Source: Apostichopus japonicus
Taxonomy: Eukaryota > Echinodermata > Holothuroidea > Aspidochirotida > Stichopodidae
Reading direction: 5' to 3'
Assembly (NCBI RefSeq): GCF_037975245.1
Contig: NC_092566.1
Coordinates: forward strand, 11,487,501-11,551,500
Length of the DNA: 64,000 bases
Positions 48,634 to 60,409 of this stretch are shown in pieces (the stretch's first letter is position 1; each line of letters opens with the position of its first letter). The notes under the pieces were generated by a model. It saw nothing but the letters and a program-made list of their open reading frames with translations, ran no database searches and was not told the DNA's origin. The translations under genes and the position numbers were made by a program.

Positions 48634-49001
48634 CAGTGGCGTAGGAAGGTACTTTTGAGTGGGGGGCTGAAGACTGGTGGCCGGCCTGGGGGAGGGGTCT
48701 AAGGGGAGGGGGTGTCCCCCTCCCGTTTGGATTTTTTTTGTATTTCCAGGTGGCCTCGAATGCAATTTGGTGCAATATAGCACTCTTCAACACCCGCTCC
48801 ATTTTGTAAATAATTTTGCATTTTCACCTAGCCTTAGATGCAATTTGGTGCTTCAAATGAGATATTTTTCTCATTTTGGAATGAAAAAGGGGATTTCTGA
48901 CTTGCGAAGCAGGGGGGGGGGCGGAATGATACTTCCGCCCCTCCATATTTTTCACTGGGGGGGGGGCTGGCGCCCCCAGCCCCCCGGTTCCTACGCCCTT
49001 G
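48634..49001. mobile_element. hAT-type MITE, copy 1
   Basis: This 368-bp element starts CAGTGGCGTAGGAA and ends TTCCTACGCCCTTG, an imperfect terminal inverted repeat. The 8-bp duplication TATCTATC lies outside both ends (48626-48633 and 49002-49009). 8-bp duplications and CAG-type ends are hAT hallmarks. The interior holds a GGGGAGGGGGTGTCCCCCTCCC palindrome and a GGGGGGCTGGCGCCCCC hairpin. No transposase is encoded. Confidence 0.9.
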
Positions 49002-50495
49002 TATCTATCATTACTGTATAGAAATGATATGATCTTTGAGCTTACTTTTAAGGTGTCGATAGACCTGCAGTTTTTTTTTACGTTATCTGGTACGGAGGTC
49101 AATACTTTAACACCTTTGTATCTAAAACTGTGTTGAGAAGTTTTGAGTACAAAAAAATGGGATAGAAATATGATTCGAGTAGTGTGTATAATAGGCATGA
49201 GCTTCACCGCGGAAGTGAAAGTAATGTTTAAAGGTTAACATGTTTAAATGTCATGAAGCCAATTTACATAAAGATACCGATGCAATGTAGTAACGATTAG
49301 GATTAGAAATGGACAGAATTTTTAGCTTTGTAAACAAAGGAATGGAATAATGTATATGGCGTTTGTTGGGAATCAGGCGCATATGCGTATGCAACTCTTC
49401 TGAAGTAGAAAGAGTGTCTGAATCCACGGTAAAGTACTGCCCAGACAACATTACAATAAGATAAATTAACATTACAATAAGATAAATTAGGCAGAATAAG
49501 TGTATTATTAAGAGATCCTGTGAGATCTTGATTTTAACGCCACAGAGTTCAATATCTTGGAAATTCGGAAGGGCATGGATGGCGAGTTAAACATTACAGC
49601 GAACGAAGTTTCTGACATTAAGATAGCTTGTTACCGCAAAACCAGTTGCGTACTTTTACAAAATCATTCTGAACAGTTTCTAACAACGTCATTGGGTCAC
49701 GATTTGAAAAGAAAGGTTTGCATCATCAGCATAAGAAATTATTTGAAGTATGTTACTGGTTTATACACATCATTGAAAATAAATGAAGAAAAGCAATGGA
49801 CTTCACATAGATCCTTGGGGACACCAAAGATTAAAAGAAACGATCAGTTCGAGGACTTCATCATTAGTTGTGGGGACGGTGATAAAAATAGAGATAGCAA
49901 CAGGAGTCTCGAGATGATAGGAATCGAAGGTAGTAGAGCAAACAGTGGTGATATTTTGTAGCGTTATTGGACCAACTAAACACTGGTAAATTGTTCGTTG
50001 CTCATGACTTTCTAAGGATCAGAGCCTTCAAGGTGGTTGAGTTTATCTCAGTATTGACATGTCGTTTCTCTGACCACGAAGAGTACTCTCTATATCATTA
50101 CCAAAACTATACTCAGTAATAAAAGTAAATAATATATATATATTTTTGCACAAAGTTTAACAGAGGTATTATTATAAGACGATTACGAATACGGTTGTAG
50201 TCAGTGAGATTTTGAATAGTTCGTCTACTTACATATTTCCTATATATATACAATCGATGCTTAGGTTTTACAAGAATTTGAAATACCAGGGGATATCCAA
50301 TAATTATCACTATTCTTTGACCTGTGTCTTATGGGAGACAAGAGGCAAGCAGTTACCATAATGCTGAACAGAAGTATCATTCGACATATTAAATGCTATC
50401 TGCGTCATTACACCTGTAAGCATCCGTCCAGGTCTCACTATTTGTAGGGCATCTTCAAGAAGCTCTACAGAGTGGCTGGAGGAATATTTCTGCTA

Positions 50496-50560
50496 TAATT
50501 AGTGATAGGTGTCCTGCAGGGATGTACATTGAGTACGTTCATTTTCACATATATCAGTAA
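50496..50560 (+). pseudogene. Possible LINE reverse-transcriptase fragment
   Basis: The frame reads IGVLQGCTLSTFIFTYI, resembling the RT block around the QGxxLSPxLF motif of non-LTR elements. The flanking frame does not extend the match, so the call rests on one short motif. Confidence 0.35.
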
Positions 50561-51089
50561 AAATTGGAAAATGGTCAGAAATGTCATGGAGGATTACACC
50601 AAAGAGACCTGTCATCGAAAGAGTATTAGTAAATTTCACATCCAGAAGAATTATACTTATCATTCAGATGAGAATGTATGTACAGATAACACAAGGAATG
50701 ACCTCGGCTGAGTTTTTAACAATAATAATAATAATAATAATGCAGTTGTCGTGCCATTACAATCACAGAGAGCAATAACAACACAAGCATGTACAGCAAA
50801 GATGATTTATACATACCATAGTTTACAATAAAAAGTCCAAGAAAGAAAAAACACAAAGAAAGAAGTAAGAACAGCAACTAGAGGTAAGGACCGCATATCA
50901 CGAAATGAAGCAACAAAAAAAAAAGCAAATCCGATCAAGCTGGCTTGATTCCAGTAAGACAGTGTTTATTCAATAGTGGAAATAAATCGGATTTGAGAAA
51001 AATAGAAGCAAAATGTGCACACATAGGAGAGGTTATAGGTCGGCGATGGTTCTCAAAATGGCGACCGACTACTTGTCTGTAACAACAGA

Positions 51090-51445
51090 GGTTAACGAAG
51101 TTTTTCCAGAGATTCCAGGGAGGTCATTATTTTCCTGTTCCTTTTGCCAGACCCGTCAATGATCAATACTTTCCCATCTTGGGTCCATGATTTTCTTACC
51201 TTCTGGTGGTTGCTTGTTCCGGCGAAAAGAAGTTGATTACTATGGCCATGTAAGATCCTCGTTAATGATTATAACGGTACCTTTGAGAAGTGTCCATGCT
51301 ATGTAAATGTCGTTCTTTGCTTTATAGGTTGCGGATTTGACAAAGATGGGTCTCTGCTTCGGGTGGTCTGTAGTGGGGTGGGTGGTTGTTGGCCTTGGTG
51401 AGATACGATGTGATCGGTCAATGTGACTGTTGTCAAGATCGTGAG
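51090..51445 (-). pseudogene. L1-like ORF1 C-terminal fragment, frameshifted
   Basis: On the minus strand IDRSHRI, RPIFVKSATYKAKND and LLKGTVIIINEDLT are followed, after a frame change near 51245, by VRKSWTQDGKVLIIDGSG and a stop. This is the order of motifs in the RNA-binding and C-terminal domain of L1/Tx1-type ORF1 proteins. The frame change and the lack of a clear ORF2 mark it as a relic. Confidence 0.65.
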
Positions 51446-51710
51446 GATAAGCTCATCAGTTGATTATTCGGCCAATATATTATCCGGCAGTTACATTATG
51501 AATACTCCCCTTGTTGATCAATTAGCGCCCGAGTGGTTCAAAAGTGACTGAAAAATGATCTGAAATGAAAAGGTGTCTGCGGTTGCAGGGCTATTTCGTC
51601 TATATCCTTATTGAGTTCAGCTTCTTTTCTGCTAGCCCTATTTGAAATGCGTGGTGACTTTCTTTTGCATTTCTTTCCTGTTACGTCTTCAGCAATTGCC
51701 AATTGTCGCC

Positions 51711-52422
51711 CGTATGGAAAGCCGTTTTAACGTTTAATAAGGAATTTCAGATATCTCGAAATAATTTCAGATATCTCAAATTAAATTTCAGATATCTCCA
51801 ATTTATTTCAGATATCTTCATATAATTGCAGATATCTTAAAATCAATTTCAGATATCTCGAAATACCACAGAATTTCAGATATCTCGAAATACCAGAGAA
51901 TTTCAGATATCTGAAATTGAATTCGAGATATCTGAAATTGAATTCAAGATATCTGAGAATGAATTCGAGATATCTGCAATTCTATTTCAGATATCTCGAA
52001 TTCAATTTCGGATATCTCGAGTTCAATTTCAGATATCTCGAATTCAATTTCAGATATCTCGAATTCAATTGCAGATATCTGAAATTCTCTGGTATTTCGA
52101 GATATCTGAAATTGATTTTAAGATATCTGCAATTATATGAAGATATCTCGAATTCAATTTCGTATATCTCGAACTCAGTTTCAAATATCTCGAATTCAAT
52201 TTCAGATATCTGAATTAGAATTTCAGATATCTCGAAATCTATTTTAGATATCTCGAATTCAATTTCGGATATCTCGAATTCAATTTCAGATATCTGAATA
52301 AGAATTTCAGATATCTCGAAATCTATTTTAGATATCTCGAATTCAATTTCAGATATCTGAAATAAGAAACAATTTCAGATATCTTAAATTCCCAATTAAA
52401 TGTTAAAATGGCTTTCCATACG
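51711..52422. mobile_element. Fold-back element built of palindromic AGATATCT satellite
   Basis: The ends are inverted repeats of about 46 bp starting CGTATGGAAAGCC, with a few mismatches. Between them about 30 units of roughly 21 bp each carry the palindrome AGATATCT, most within TTTCAGATATCTCGAATTCAA. Orientation switches inside: the part from about 51790 to 51930 reappears reverse-complemented at about 52060-52150, including the interrupting CAGAGAATTTC or GAAATTCTCTG segment. I see no clear target duplication and no coding region. Superfamily unknown. Confidence 0.8.
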
Positions 52423-52478
52423 CCCGTTATTTATTTTGGACTATACCATTCGGATAATAGCTGGTTGGCGTAAAAACC

Positions 52479-53088
52479 AGCCATCGGAGTGATCGGACAT
52501 GGAGATATAGTAGGGGTGTATTGTAATAGAGTGATTTTCTCTCCTTTTTAGAGAAAATATTAATTTTTAGTTAAAATGTTGGCGTATTATGACAGTGTTA
52601 TATTAATGTTACGAATGTAAAAGTAGAACCGTTGCAGTTGTCTCTGTCTGTGGTTTTGCATTAAAATCATCCGTCATTTCAGTTGACGTGATAATATTTC
52701 TATAGCTCGGCTTGTCACCATGTAAACAGGCAACCACTCCCTCAACTTTGTTGGTCCGCAGACAGGTGTGAACACCCTGCAGGCTACCGAGAGCTATACT
52801 GGGCCAAAACAAAGATGGCGATGAAGGCAACGAAGGGACTCAACAGGGATCAACTTCCCCGAAACCTAGACGAGCAGATGTTGCGACAACAATACGGCGA
52901 CGGAGCCTTCATAAATATACTGGCCCACATCAGAGAAATATACAGTGTGAGTTCGGCACCAAAACTGAGAGAAATACTTCATGTCCGATACCGCAAAGAA
53001 AAATTACTATAGCCTAACTCTAAAAAGGAGAAAAATAATCCATTACAACACACCACTTATATCTCCATGTCCGATCACTCCGATGGCT
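52479..53088. mobile_element. Inverted-repeat pair (about 70-bp arms) enclosing a small ORF
   Basis: 52479-52551 and 53020-53088 are reverse complements with few differences, both starting AGCCATCGGAGTGATCGG at the outer edge and ending CTCCTTTTTAG inside. A TIR element of about 610 bp is the simplest reading, but no target duplication is evident. It lies 57 bp from the fold-back element. Confidence 0.65.
52815..52946 (+). CDS. Unidentified ATG-started open exon
   Basis: AAAGATGGCGATG is a good initiation context. The 44 codons include GLNRDQLPRNLDEQML and RQQYGDGAFINILAHI, then a GTGAGT donor at 52947 in phase 0. The composition looks like real protein, but I do not recognise the family and find no partner exon downstream. 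It sits between the arms of the inverted repeat at 52479-53088, so it may be a captured exon or a gene's 5' end. Confidence 0.35.
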
Positions 53089-54129
53089 TGTTCCGTACCA
53101 CCCGACTATATAACGTTCAGTAAAACGACTGTTTTAGATTCTACACACATACAAAACACCCATACTTATAGGTGGAATATTCCGACCTGCGTTGATTGGG
53201 ACAAGATCCCATTGCAGGAACTACCTTTGAGACAAGAGTAGTTCAAAATTCATCAGAGTTTAAAGCACCTTTCTAGCTCGCCCCGTATTTGTCGCAACGA
53301 TGATGTTCGTATTCACCGCCAAGGGTGAAGGCTGACTGTTAGGCTGTCTGTCTCGGCACGACCTTCTCGTTGGGCAGTTGGTGTCTTTTGTGGACTCATA
53401 TCTTTACAGAAAATCACAAATATTGTATAAGACTTATTTCAAGTGACCCCACATGAGATTTGAAAGTTGGCAGTTCTGTAAATGTAAATATTTGTCGGAT
53501 TTGAAGAACGAGACACATGTACGATCTTACATAACGACCTATATTATTGCATTGGTAACCATGTAAAACACCAGACTAGTCTATTACTTTTGATATCATT
53601 TAAATTTTCCGAATGATCCTGTTCCCTCTATCTCCTGATTCTGGAGATATATAAATTAGTGAATCTCCGCAATCTTGTGAAAGACAGGTATAGGAGGGGA
53701 CGGTAGGAGGCGGCTGGGGTGGGCAGGGGTTTAAACGTATGGTATTTTTGATATGCATGCCTATGGCGTCATATCAGTGTTTAAGTTGTCACATATATAG
53801 TTGAATGGATGGAATCAAATGATTGAATGATCACTTACAAAATATGCCATGGAAGTACTATTTACACTGCGTCTGTTAGCTCCAACTAATAGCGACACCA
53901 GAAATTTCATAGTTGGGGAGAGGAAAAGTGGGGAACTAGTCGCGTGTGTGGGGTTGAGGTGGGGGGGGGGGAGAAATCCATATACTTTCCCCATGTTAAA
54001 TAGCATGTTCAAGTTCATTTTTAAATTGATATTTTATAGAAAATTCAAAATTACACCGGTGGGTGAAACTGCTATTTGTCATTGCATGTTCCGTTCCTGA
54101 GTTACAGACCTTTCCTTAATAGCGCCACT

Positions 54130-54385
54130 ACTTAGGTATATGACGTCATGTCCTAAGTTATACAAATCAAACCGTTTGGCGCCAACCCGACTGCGACGGT
54201 GTGCCCAAAGTAACGATGACAGTCGAGGCCGCAGCGTCGCCTCTCGATAGGTCGGCCTAGCTAGTCGACTGGTATCGAGATCTGACCACGACCGCTCAGT
54301 GGTATGAATTTGTGGAGACTTCAAAAATCGGCCAGCCGGATAGCAATCATAGCCCTATAGCTGGCTGTCGACGCGTCGGTGTTAA
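54130..54385. promoter_or_regulatory. CpG-rich promoter-like segment with CRE and E2F-type palindromes
   Basis: This stretch is clearly richer in G+C and CpG than its surroundings. It contains a perfect CRE (TGACGTCA, 54141-54148) and the palindrome TTGGCGCCAA (54176-54185). No gene start is recognised next to it. It could instead be part of a repeat. Confidence 0.35.
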
Positions 54386-55076
54386 TGGTTAACATGATTA
54401 TATATTTATACCACATTGTGAAACTTAAGCATTACATAATCAAATAAATCCTACTTTCCTTTTAAAGTAAAGAGAATATTGAAATTGGGTTGACATCTAT
54501 AAATTAGATTTTAGTAAAAATCATTTGTAGTAATTACAGCATGAAATTAATGCATTCGGGTACTGTTAGAAGAATACAGTATCATAATATATCTGAATGC
54601 GCAGTCTGCATGATAAATTCGGCCCATGAAAGATTTTTGATCCCAATGATGGCTAACCGCGCCATGTTTCTTCATTATTTTTTTTTGCTGGGCGGAGTTG
54701 GTGCCGGTGCCAGGGTCCATGGGGGGGGGGGGCTAGTGATTGCCTACGTAAGGATCAAATATCAAGCAGAGTGAGTTAGGTAGCCGCAGTACTAGTGCTG
54801 GACCATTCATCCTAAACCATTTGCCCCCCCCCCCCAAAATGCTTGGTAAGCAAATTTCGACACATTAAGCTAAAAATGGTAAGTTAATTACATTTAGCCG
54901 ACCACAGTACTCTTTCCTCAGGCATTTTATATCGTAAACTTGAATCAGGGAAGAAAATAGTCAAACATTTTGAGATAAACTGTTAATTTTTCTGTCTCAT
55001 CTGGGCCATCGTTGCATCTGCAAAAGTAATATACTATTCTGGAAGATGCCCAAACGGGCTATCAGGTTTATGTACC

Positions 55077-55394
55077 CAGTGACGTAGGAAGGTACTTTTG
55101 AGTGGGGGTTGAAGACTGATGGCCGGCCTGGGGGAGGTCTCAGGTGGACTCAGATGCAATTTGGTGCAATATAGCACACTTCAACACCCACTCCATTTTG
55201 TAAATAATTTTACATTTTCACCTGGCCTTAGATGCAATTTGGTGCTCCAAATGAGATTTTTTTCTCATTTGGAAATGAAAAAGGGGTTTTCAGACTTGCG
55301 AAGCGGGGGGGGGGGGGGCGGAATGATACTTCCGCCCCTCCATATTTTTCACTGGGGGGCTGGCGCCCCCAGCCCCCCGGTTCCTACGCCCTTG
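55077..55394. mobile_element. hAT-type MITE, copy 2
   Basis: Same family as 48634-49001, flanked by its own 8-bp duplication TATGTACC (55069-55076 and 55395-55402). It lacks about 50 bp, including the left palindrome, and is otherwise closely similar. Confidence 0.9.
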
Positions 55395-55933
55395 TATGTA
55401 CCAACGCCCCTCCCCCACTGACCCTGGCTGTTTACTTTCATGTGCCTCAGAATCCATGATGTATTTTAGAATACAGACACTATATTGAACAAGAGGGCAA
55501 TCCATGGAGTTCCATATCTGATCGCCAGCAAATCGTTTAGGAGTTTTTGACATAAAATTGCACTAAAAATATACATTTGACTTTTATCCATGTGTCCTTT
55601 GACCTCTGTTCCCATGGCAACCACATATTTTTATATTACTTTACATATCCATTATACCTGTAAAGGTTCCATATCAACTCAATGTTTCCCCTTGAAAAGC
55701 GAGTTTAACTTAATTTGACCTTTGACTTCTGGTTCCAAGGGGTCTGCAAGAGTTAAACCTGGGGTACCTACCCACCAAGTTTGAAGAAAATCGGCCGTCG
55801 TTTAGGACACAAAATTGGACACGCGCACACACAAAACACTGGGGTGTCGGAAGCTATTTGGGATTGGTGCGGCAGATCAGAGTGTGGCCATCTCTCATTA
55901 TTATCGGGGGGACGTTTGGTAGGTCAAACTACT

Positions 55934-55960
55934 CTACGCGCCACCATGGTTGGCGCGTAG
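55934..55960. repeat. 10-bp GC-rich hairpin
   Basis: CTACGCGCCA (55934-55943) pairs perfectly with TGGCGCGTAG (55951-55960) across a 7-base loop. Confidence 0.8.
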
Positions 55961-56273
55961 CGTAATGTAGAAAATTTTGAAAAAGTGCCTCCCAGATTGC
56001 AGGAAATGGCACTTCCCGAGCTTGAAAACAAGACCCCTGCCATGCCAGAGTAGTCACAATTAGCCTACTTGCTTGTTTCATTTTGGTTCTTTATTTTTTG
56101 CCATTTTTTTTCTTAGTCCTACTTTTTTTTTTTTTTTTGCGCCGTGAATATTGGTGGTCCGGCGAACTGCTCCGACGCCCCTAAAACACACCCACCTACA
56201 CACACCCACGTTTTGACCTCTCCCTCAGTTATGGACTTCCAGTCACCATTGGGACTCCATTACCAAGACCACT

Positions 56274-56287
56274 GTTGCTATGGCAAC
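56274..56287. promoter_or_regulatory. Palindromic RFX-type X-box
   Basis: GTTGCTATGGCAAC is a near-perfect inverted repeat that fits the RFX consensus GTNRCC/RGYAAC. No adjacent gene is identified, so its function is unknown. Confidence 0.35.
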
Positions 56288-57924
56288 AGCCATAGCTGTA
56301 TATGGCCCAACTGGCAAAGGACCTACAGTATATCTCATCCTCCCTATGGGAGCAATGAGATAATAAAACAAACAGGGTTGGCGATACAAGGGAACAGTGG
56401 GGGGGGGGGAGGGGGTGGAAGAGGGATGTTAACCTCCATGTCTTGTGAATAGCCTCAAAAGTACCCTTGTTTAATCAATTTAAAGCACTCCATTTTGCTA
56501 ACAAAAAGTTCCTTCATTTTATTTCTGTAAGTAAAACGTGCACTTTTGTTGTTTTTCTTTAACCAGAATGCCTGGAAGCTGGCTAAGTGATTCCTAGCAA
56601 CATTATAGATGAGAACATTGAACAGTAACACTGCACACAGTATTTAGAATTCTTTACCATTACTCACTTCAAGTCAACTGTGAAGTTCTTGAATTAATGT
56701 GGATCTTCATATCAACTATAAAGTTCAATTGTGCTTTACTTTCGATGTTTGCCCGACCACTGTTTTCATGTTGTCGCTTCTTTTCTTTTATATTTAGTCT
56801 TTTTTTTCTCCCACCATATACCAGTTAAGTTTGACAAATACATGCCACGGTCATGTGTAAGGAATTGAAAACAAATCAAGCATACCTTTATTTTATTCTT
56901 CATATATTTCTGTGGTCTGACCTAAGTCAGGTGCTGTTCAAGTTATACAATGAAAATTATTAACTGTCAATTTGAAGCTTGGTAAAGAGAATAGTTTAAT
57001 TACAAATGAGTTTCTTCTAACAGTATGACAGTTCTATAAGATAACTTTTAAACCAACGACAGACATCAAAAGGGGAATAGATATTTATCTTGCAAAGCAT
57101 TAAAGATATATAACACAGTTTCTCTAAAATGCCTTCTCATAAGGCAAAGGTCACCGTTTGTTATAATTTATATTCTAAAACTTACCTTGATCATTTGGGT
57201 TACGGGTAAATAATTGGAAGTCAAACCTGATACCATTATTGCAGGCTAACAATTGATGTTTAATTGCAATGATATTACACATAAGGCACCACTGTACACT
57301 TTATCAATACAATGGATGTAAAATACAAAATACATCAAATGGTTTTAAGTCATTTCCAAGGAGTCAAATGAGCATTTAAAGGCTATTAGAACAATGCTTT
57401 CACATGGCATGATCAATCCTTTCCAACCTTAATCCAAACATTCAATTCACCATGTTTAATCTGCTGGATATAAATTCATCCTCAGAAAGTGTATCTGTTA
57501 ACTCAAACATAAAAATGCCATATTTGATTATTTATCTGCATATTAAGTAGTGATTAAACAGCTCCTCTGCTTAGATACTTATATGATATATTGATGCATG
57601 CAGTACGTTCATTGACCATTAAATCTTAATATTCAGTTTTTGCTGCAGAAGACCTTATGCTTATCAATTGTTATACAATTTTGTTACAAAAACTACATAA
57701 CTCAATTGAATGTTTAACTGAATATTCAGTGATATAACTTCAACTCCTGCTTAACAGAGAAGTGATTTGATTATTCTACAGTGTCTATGAATATTCAGTG
57801 TCAGCTTTTATCGCAGAAATCCATCCTCTTCATCAGTTTAACTGATAAATCAATTATATCATCCATCTGTCATGGGTTGAAAAGTTTCTTGAAATTTTCA
57901 CACAAACTATCAAGTATTTACCTA

Positions 57925-57992
57925 AATGAGATTAGCAATGAGATTAGCATTGATATTAGCAACGAGATTAGCAACGAGATTAGCATTTCATG
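57925..57992. repeat. GAGATTAGCAAC short tandem repeat
   Basis: About five 12-bp units (GAGATTAGCAAC and variants) in intergenic DNA. Confidence 0.88.
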
Positions 57993-59164
57993 ATGCTATG
58001 ACATAATCATCCTGGACTTTTTTTCAAACAAATGAAATTATTTAATTTATTATAATTATTTGTAAAGAAATAGTTACATTCAGATCTGAAAATATTCCTC
58101 AATAAAGATGTGGCAAAATCAAATTAGGCTGTTTCAAAATGTCATTCTTTTGCTTGCTATCTAGGAATTTAAATCATGGGCATTGTTTTAAGATTTTCAA
58201 ACTACAAATAATGTAGAAAATATGCATGACAAGAACAAGTAAATAGAGTTTAATCCAAATTTATATACATCCATCCCATACGAAGATAATTTTAATAGTT
58301 GCTCAGTTATTTCACCACACAACCTCTTTAACTATATGGACCTTCATTTTGATTTCTACAGCACGGTGAAAAAGTTTTTGTCTATTACTTGTCATGTGTT
58401 CTACTTATGTCTCGCTTGTGATTTATTTACATTCCATTGAAGGCCAAATTGTGAAGGCAAATCTCTTAAGAACTAAAATATCTCTATGTTCTTTCCAGAA
58501 TAAAAATATAATATCATTATCTGCTAGATATTGACCGACGGTAATATGATGCAATTAACGATGAAAGATAAAAAGAATCTTGAGCGAATGGTAATTGAGA
58601 TGTATCTAAAAATATTCACTGTCTGTAGAAAAATGAGATTTGTTTTCCAGACTTTGAAAACAAAGTATATACTACATAGTAAAATGTACACTTTTGGTGA
58701 GTTTTCTTTTAAATTGCTTACTCTGCCACAAGAAATTTAAAGAAACAACTTTACCCTATTTTAAAGCCCCGATCCCCTCCCCCCAAGGAAAAATATGTTT
58801 TTGATAAGTTGGTTAACTGTTACGTACCACTTATTTGTAATTATTTGAATATACTGTAAATTCTTCTTCACATTTCTAGTTTCTGCTTCTTGGTATGACA
58901 TACTTGTTCACTATCTAGTTTGTTGTCCTCTAGGGAATATGGTGGGGGTCTCATTCATTTTGATTCCTTAAGAGAACTCTCTTTTGTGTTTTGAAGTTTT
59001 GGTTCAAAAAGTTTGAAATGAATATTTATGAGTTTTATGGAATTAAAGATTCATAATAAAAGAAATCTTTAGATTCTATTACACAACACGCTGCATTAGC
59101 AAGTATACATGGCACATAGAAGAAAATGCATCTTTAACCCCCACAAAGCCTTATGTACAATGGT

Positions 59165-59170
59165 TTTATT
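59165..59170 (-). terminator. Candidate gene B polyadenylation signal
   Basis: The minus strand reads AATAAA about 240 nt after the gene B stop. No transcript evidence. Confidence 0.35.
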
Positions 59171-59406
59171 CAATTCTGTATAGCAATGTAATAATCACCA
59201 CTAAATGAGTTATACAAAAATTACAAAAAGCTGTTACTTTTAATGAAAGCACTAATATATAGCATATGCATTTGGCTCGTCCACTCCTTAATCCTTCATC
59301 TTACAGCCACATCCACCCCTCACCTTCCCCCTCACCTTCCCCCTCACCTTCTCCCCACACCCCTGTCTCTCCTTCATACAGAGCAGATAAAAACTCTTGA
59401 GCTGGT

Positions 59407-60026
59407 TCAGTTGGCATTGATTTCATTGAGCGCATTATTTAAAATGTCTACGATGTCTTTCCTTTCGATCCCAAGAGCCACTTGACGTAATTCTGCGAGA
59501 GTACCGTCCATCAACTGTTGAGACAAAGAAAACACAATTAGGGTCATGAAGGCTTCTCTTTCTCTATTTGTTACATAGTGAATGGGAGGTTCTTTATAAC
59601 AATAGTTTCAAACATTAAGAGGTCCAACTTGTAATTAACTGCACCCCTGTAGTACCTCTTAGTAGAAAGTAACTGTTGAGGGTAAAACTGTTTATGCTCG
59701 ACAGATACCTGATTAATAGGGAACACTACATACAATTGCTAGCTTAATCTGTGTGTAACTGGAACACTGAAATATTCACATACTGTACACCTGAATAACA
59801 AAGTAGACCATATCTGTCACAACTTCAATAATAATAATAATAATAATAATAGTAATAATAATAATAATTATAAATAATAATAATAATAATAATGACAATG
59901 ATGATAATAATGATAGTAATAATAATAATAATGATGATAATAATAATAATAATAATCATAATAATAATAATCATAATAATAATAGTAATAATAATGATGA
60001 CAATAATAATAATAATAATAATCATC

Positions 60027-60058
<32 letters not shown>

Positions 60059-60409
60059 CATAATAATAATAATGGTAACCAGTTTGTGTTCAATTAACAG
60101 TGTGCTGAGCCATTAGTCTTCTCAATGTAAAAAAAACCTCCACATGAATGCATCTGATGTCATTCCATCCTTCAAAACAATTTCTTTCCAATCCATGAAA
60201 ATTTGATCCACATTTGCTACTACTACTCACCTCATACTGATCCAGTAACACCTTTGAAGGACTGTCAAATCCTCTCAAGTGATTCACCATGTTCCCCATC
60301 CCTAGGTGACTTGCAAAAGCCCTCCAATCGTTGGCAGTAGGATGACGGCTGTCTAATGCCTTCACCAGAGAGCTTTTGACTTTTTCCGGTACAGAAGAAA
60401 TGTCGCCAC
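59407..60409 (-). CDS. NFKB1: Gene B death-domain exons and C-terminus
   Basis: Exons 60409-60231 and 59514-59407 encode HPTANDWRAFASHLGMGNMV, KVLLDQYE and [20 protein letters not shown], a death domain collinear with gene A. Translation stops after LNEINAN within the last DD exon. Confidence 0.93.

Larger units (their letters stand above)
47700..51090. other. Upstream flank of gene A and intergenic DNA
   Basis: Apart from the kB site, the hairpin at 48116, the MITE at 48634 and possible LINE debris, I see no gene. A 134-codon plus-strand frame at 49557-49961 shows no recognisable domain or splice-supported neighbour. Confidence 0.5.
53100..59400. other. Intergenic region between NF-kB genes A and B
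   Basis: It holds the CpG-rich segment at 54130, the MITE at 55077, an RFX-like site at 56274 and a short AGATTAGC repeat. I find no convincing protein-coding exon. 56.4-59.1 kb is plain AT-rich DNA. Confidence 0.55.

Noticed and set aside
49557-49961. 134-codon plus-strand frame
   Set aside because: It shows no domain, motif or neighbouring exon I can recognise, and the region is full of element debris. Length alone is not enough.
51058-51183. Short ATG-started plus-strand frame in AAAATGGCGACC context
   Set aside because: It lies over the L1-like ORF1 relic on the other strand and has no partner exon.
54079-54324. 81-codon minus-strand frame in the CpG-rich block
   Set aside because: Stop codons are rarer in GC-rich DNA. 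The composition does not resemble a known protein, and there is no splice context.
59825-60116. Poly-Ile open frames on both strands
   Set aside because: They are translations of the AAT microsatellite.
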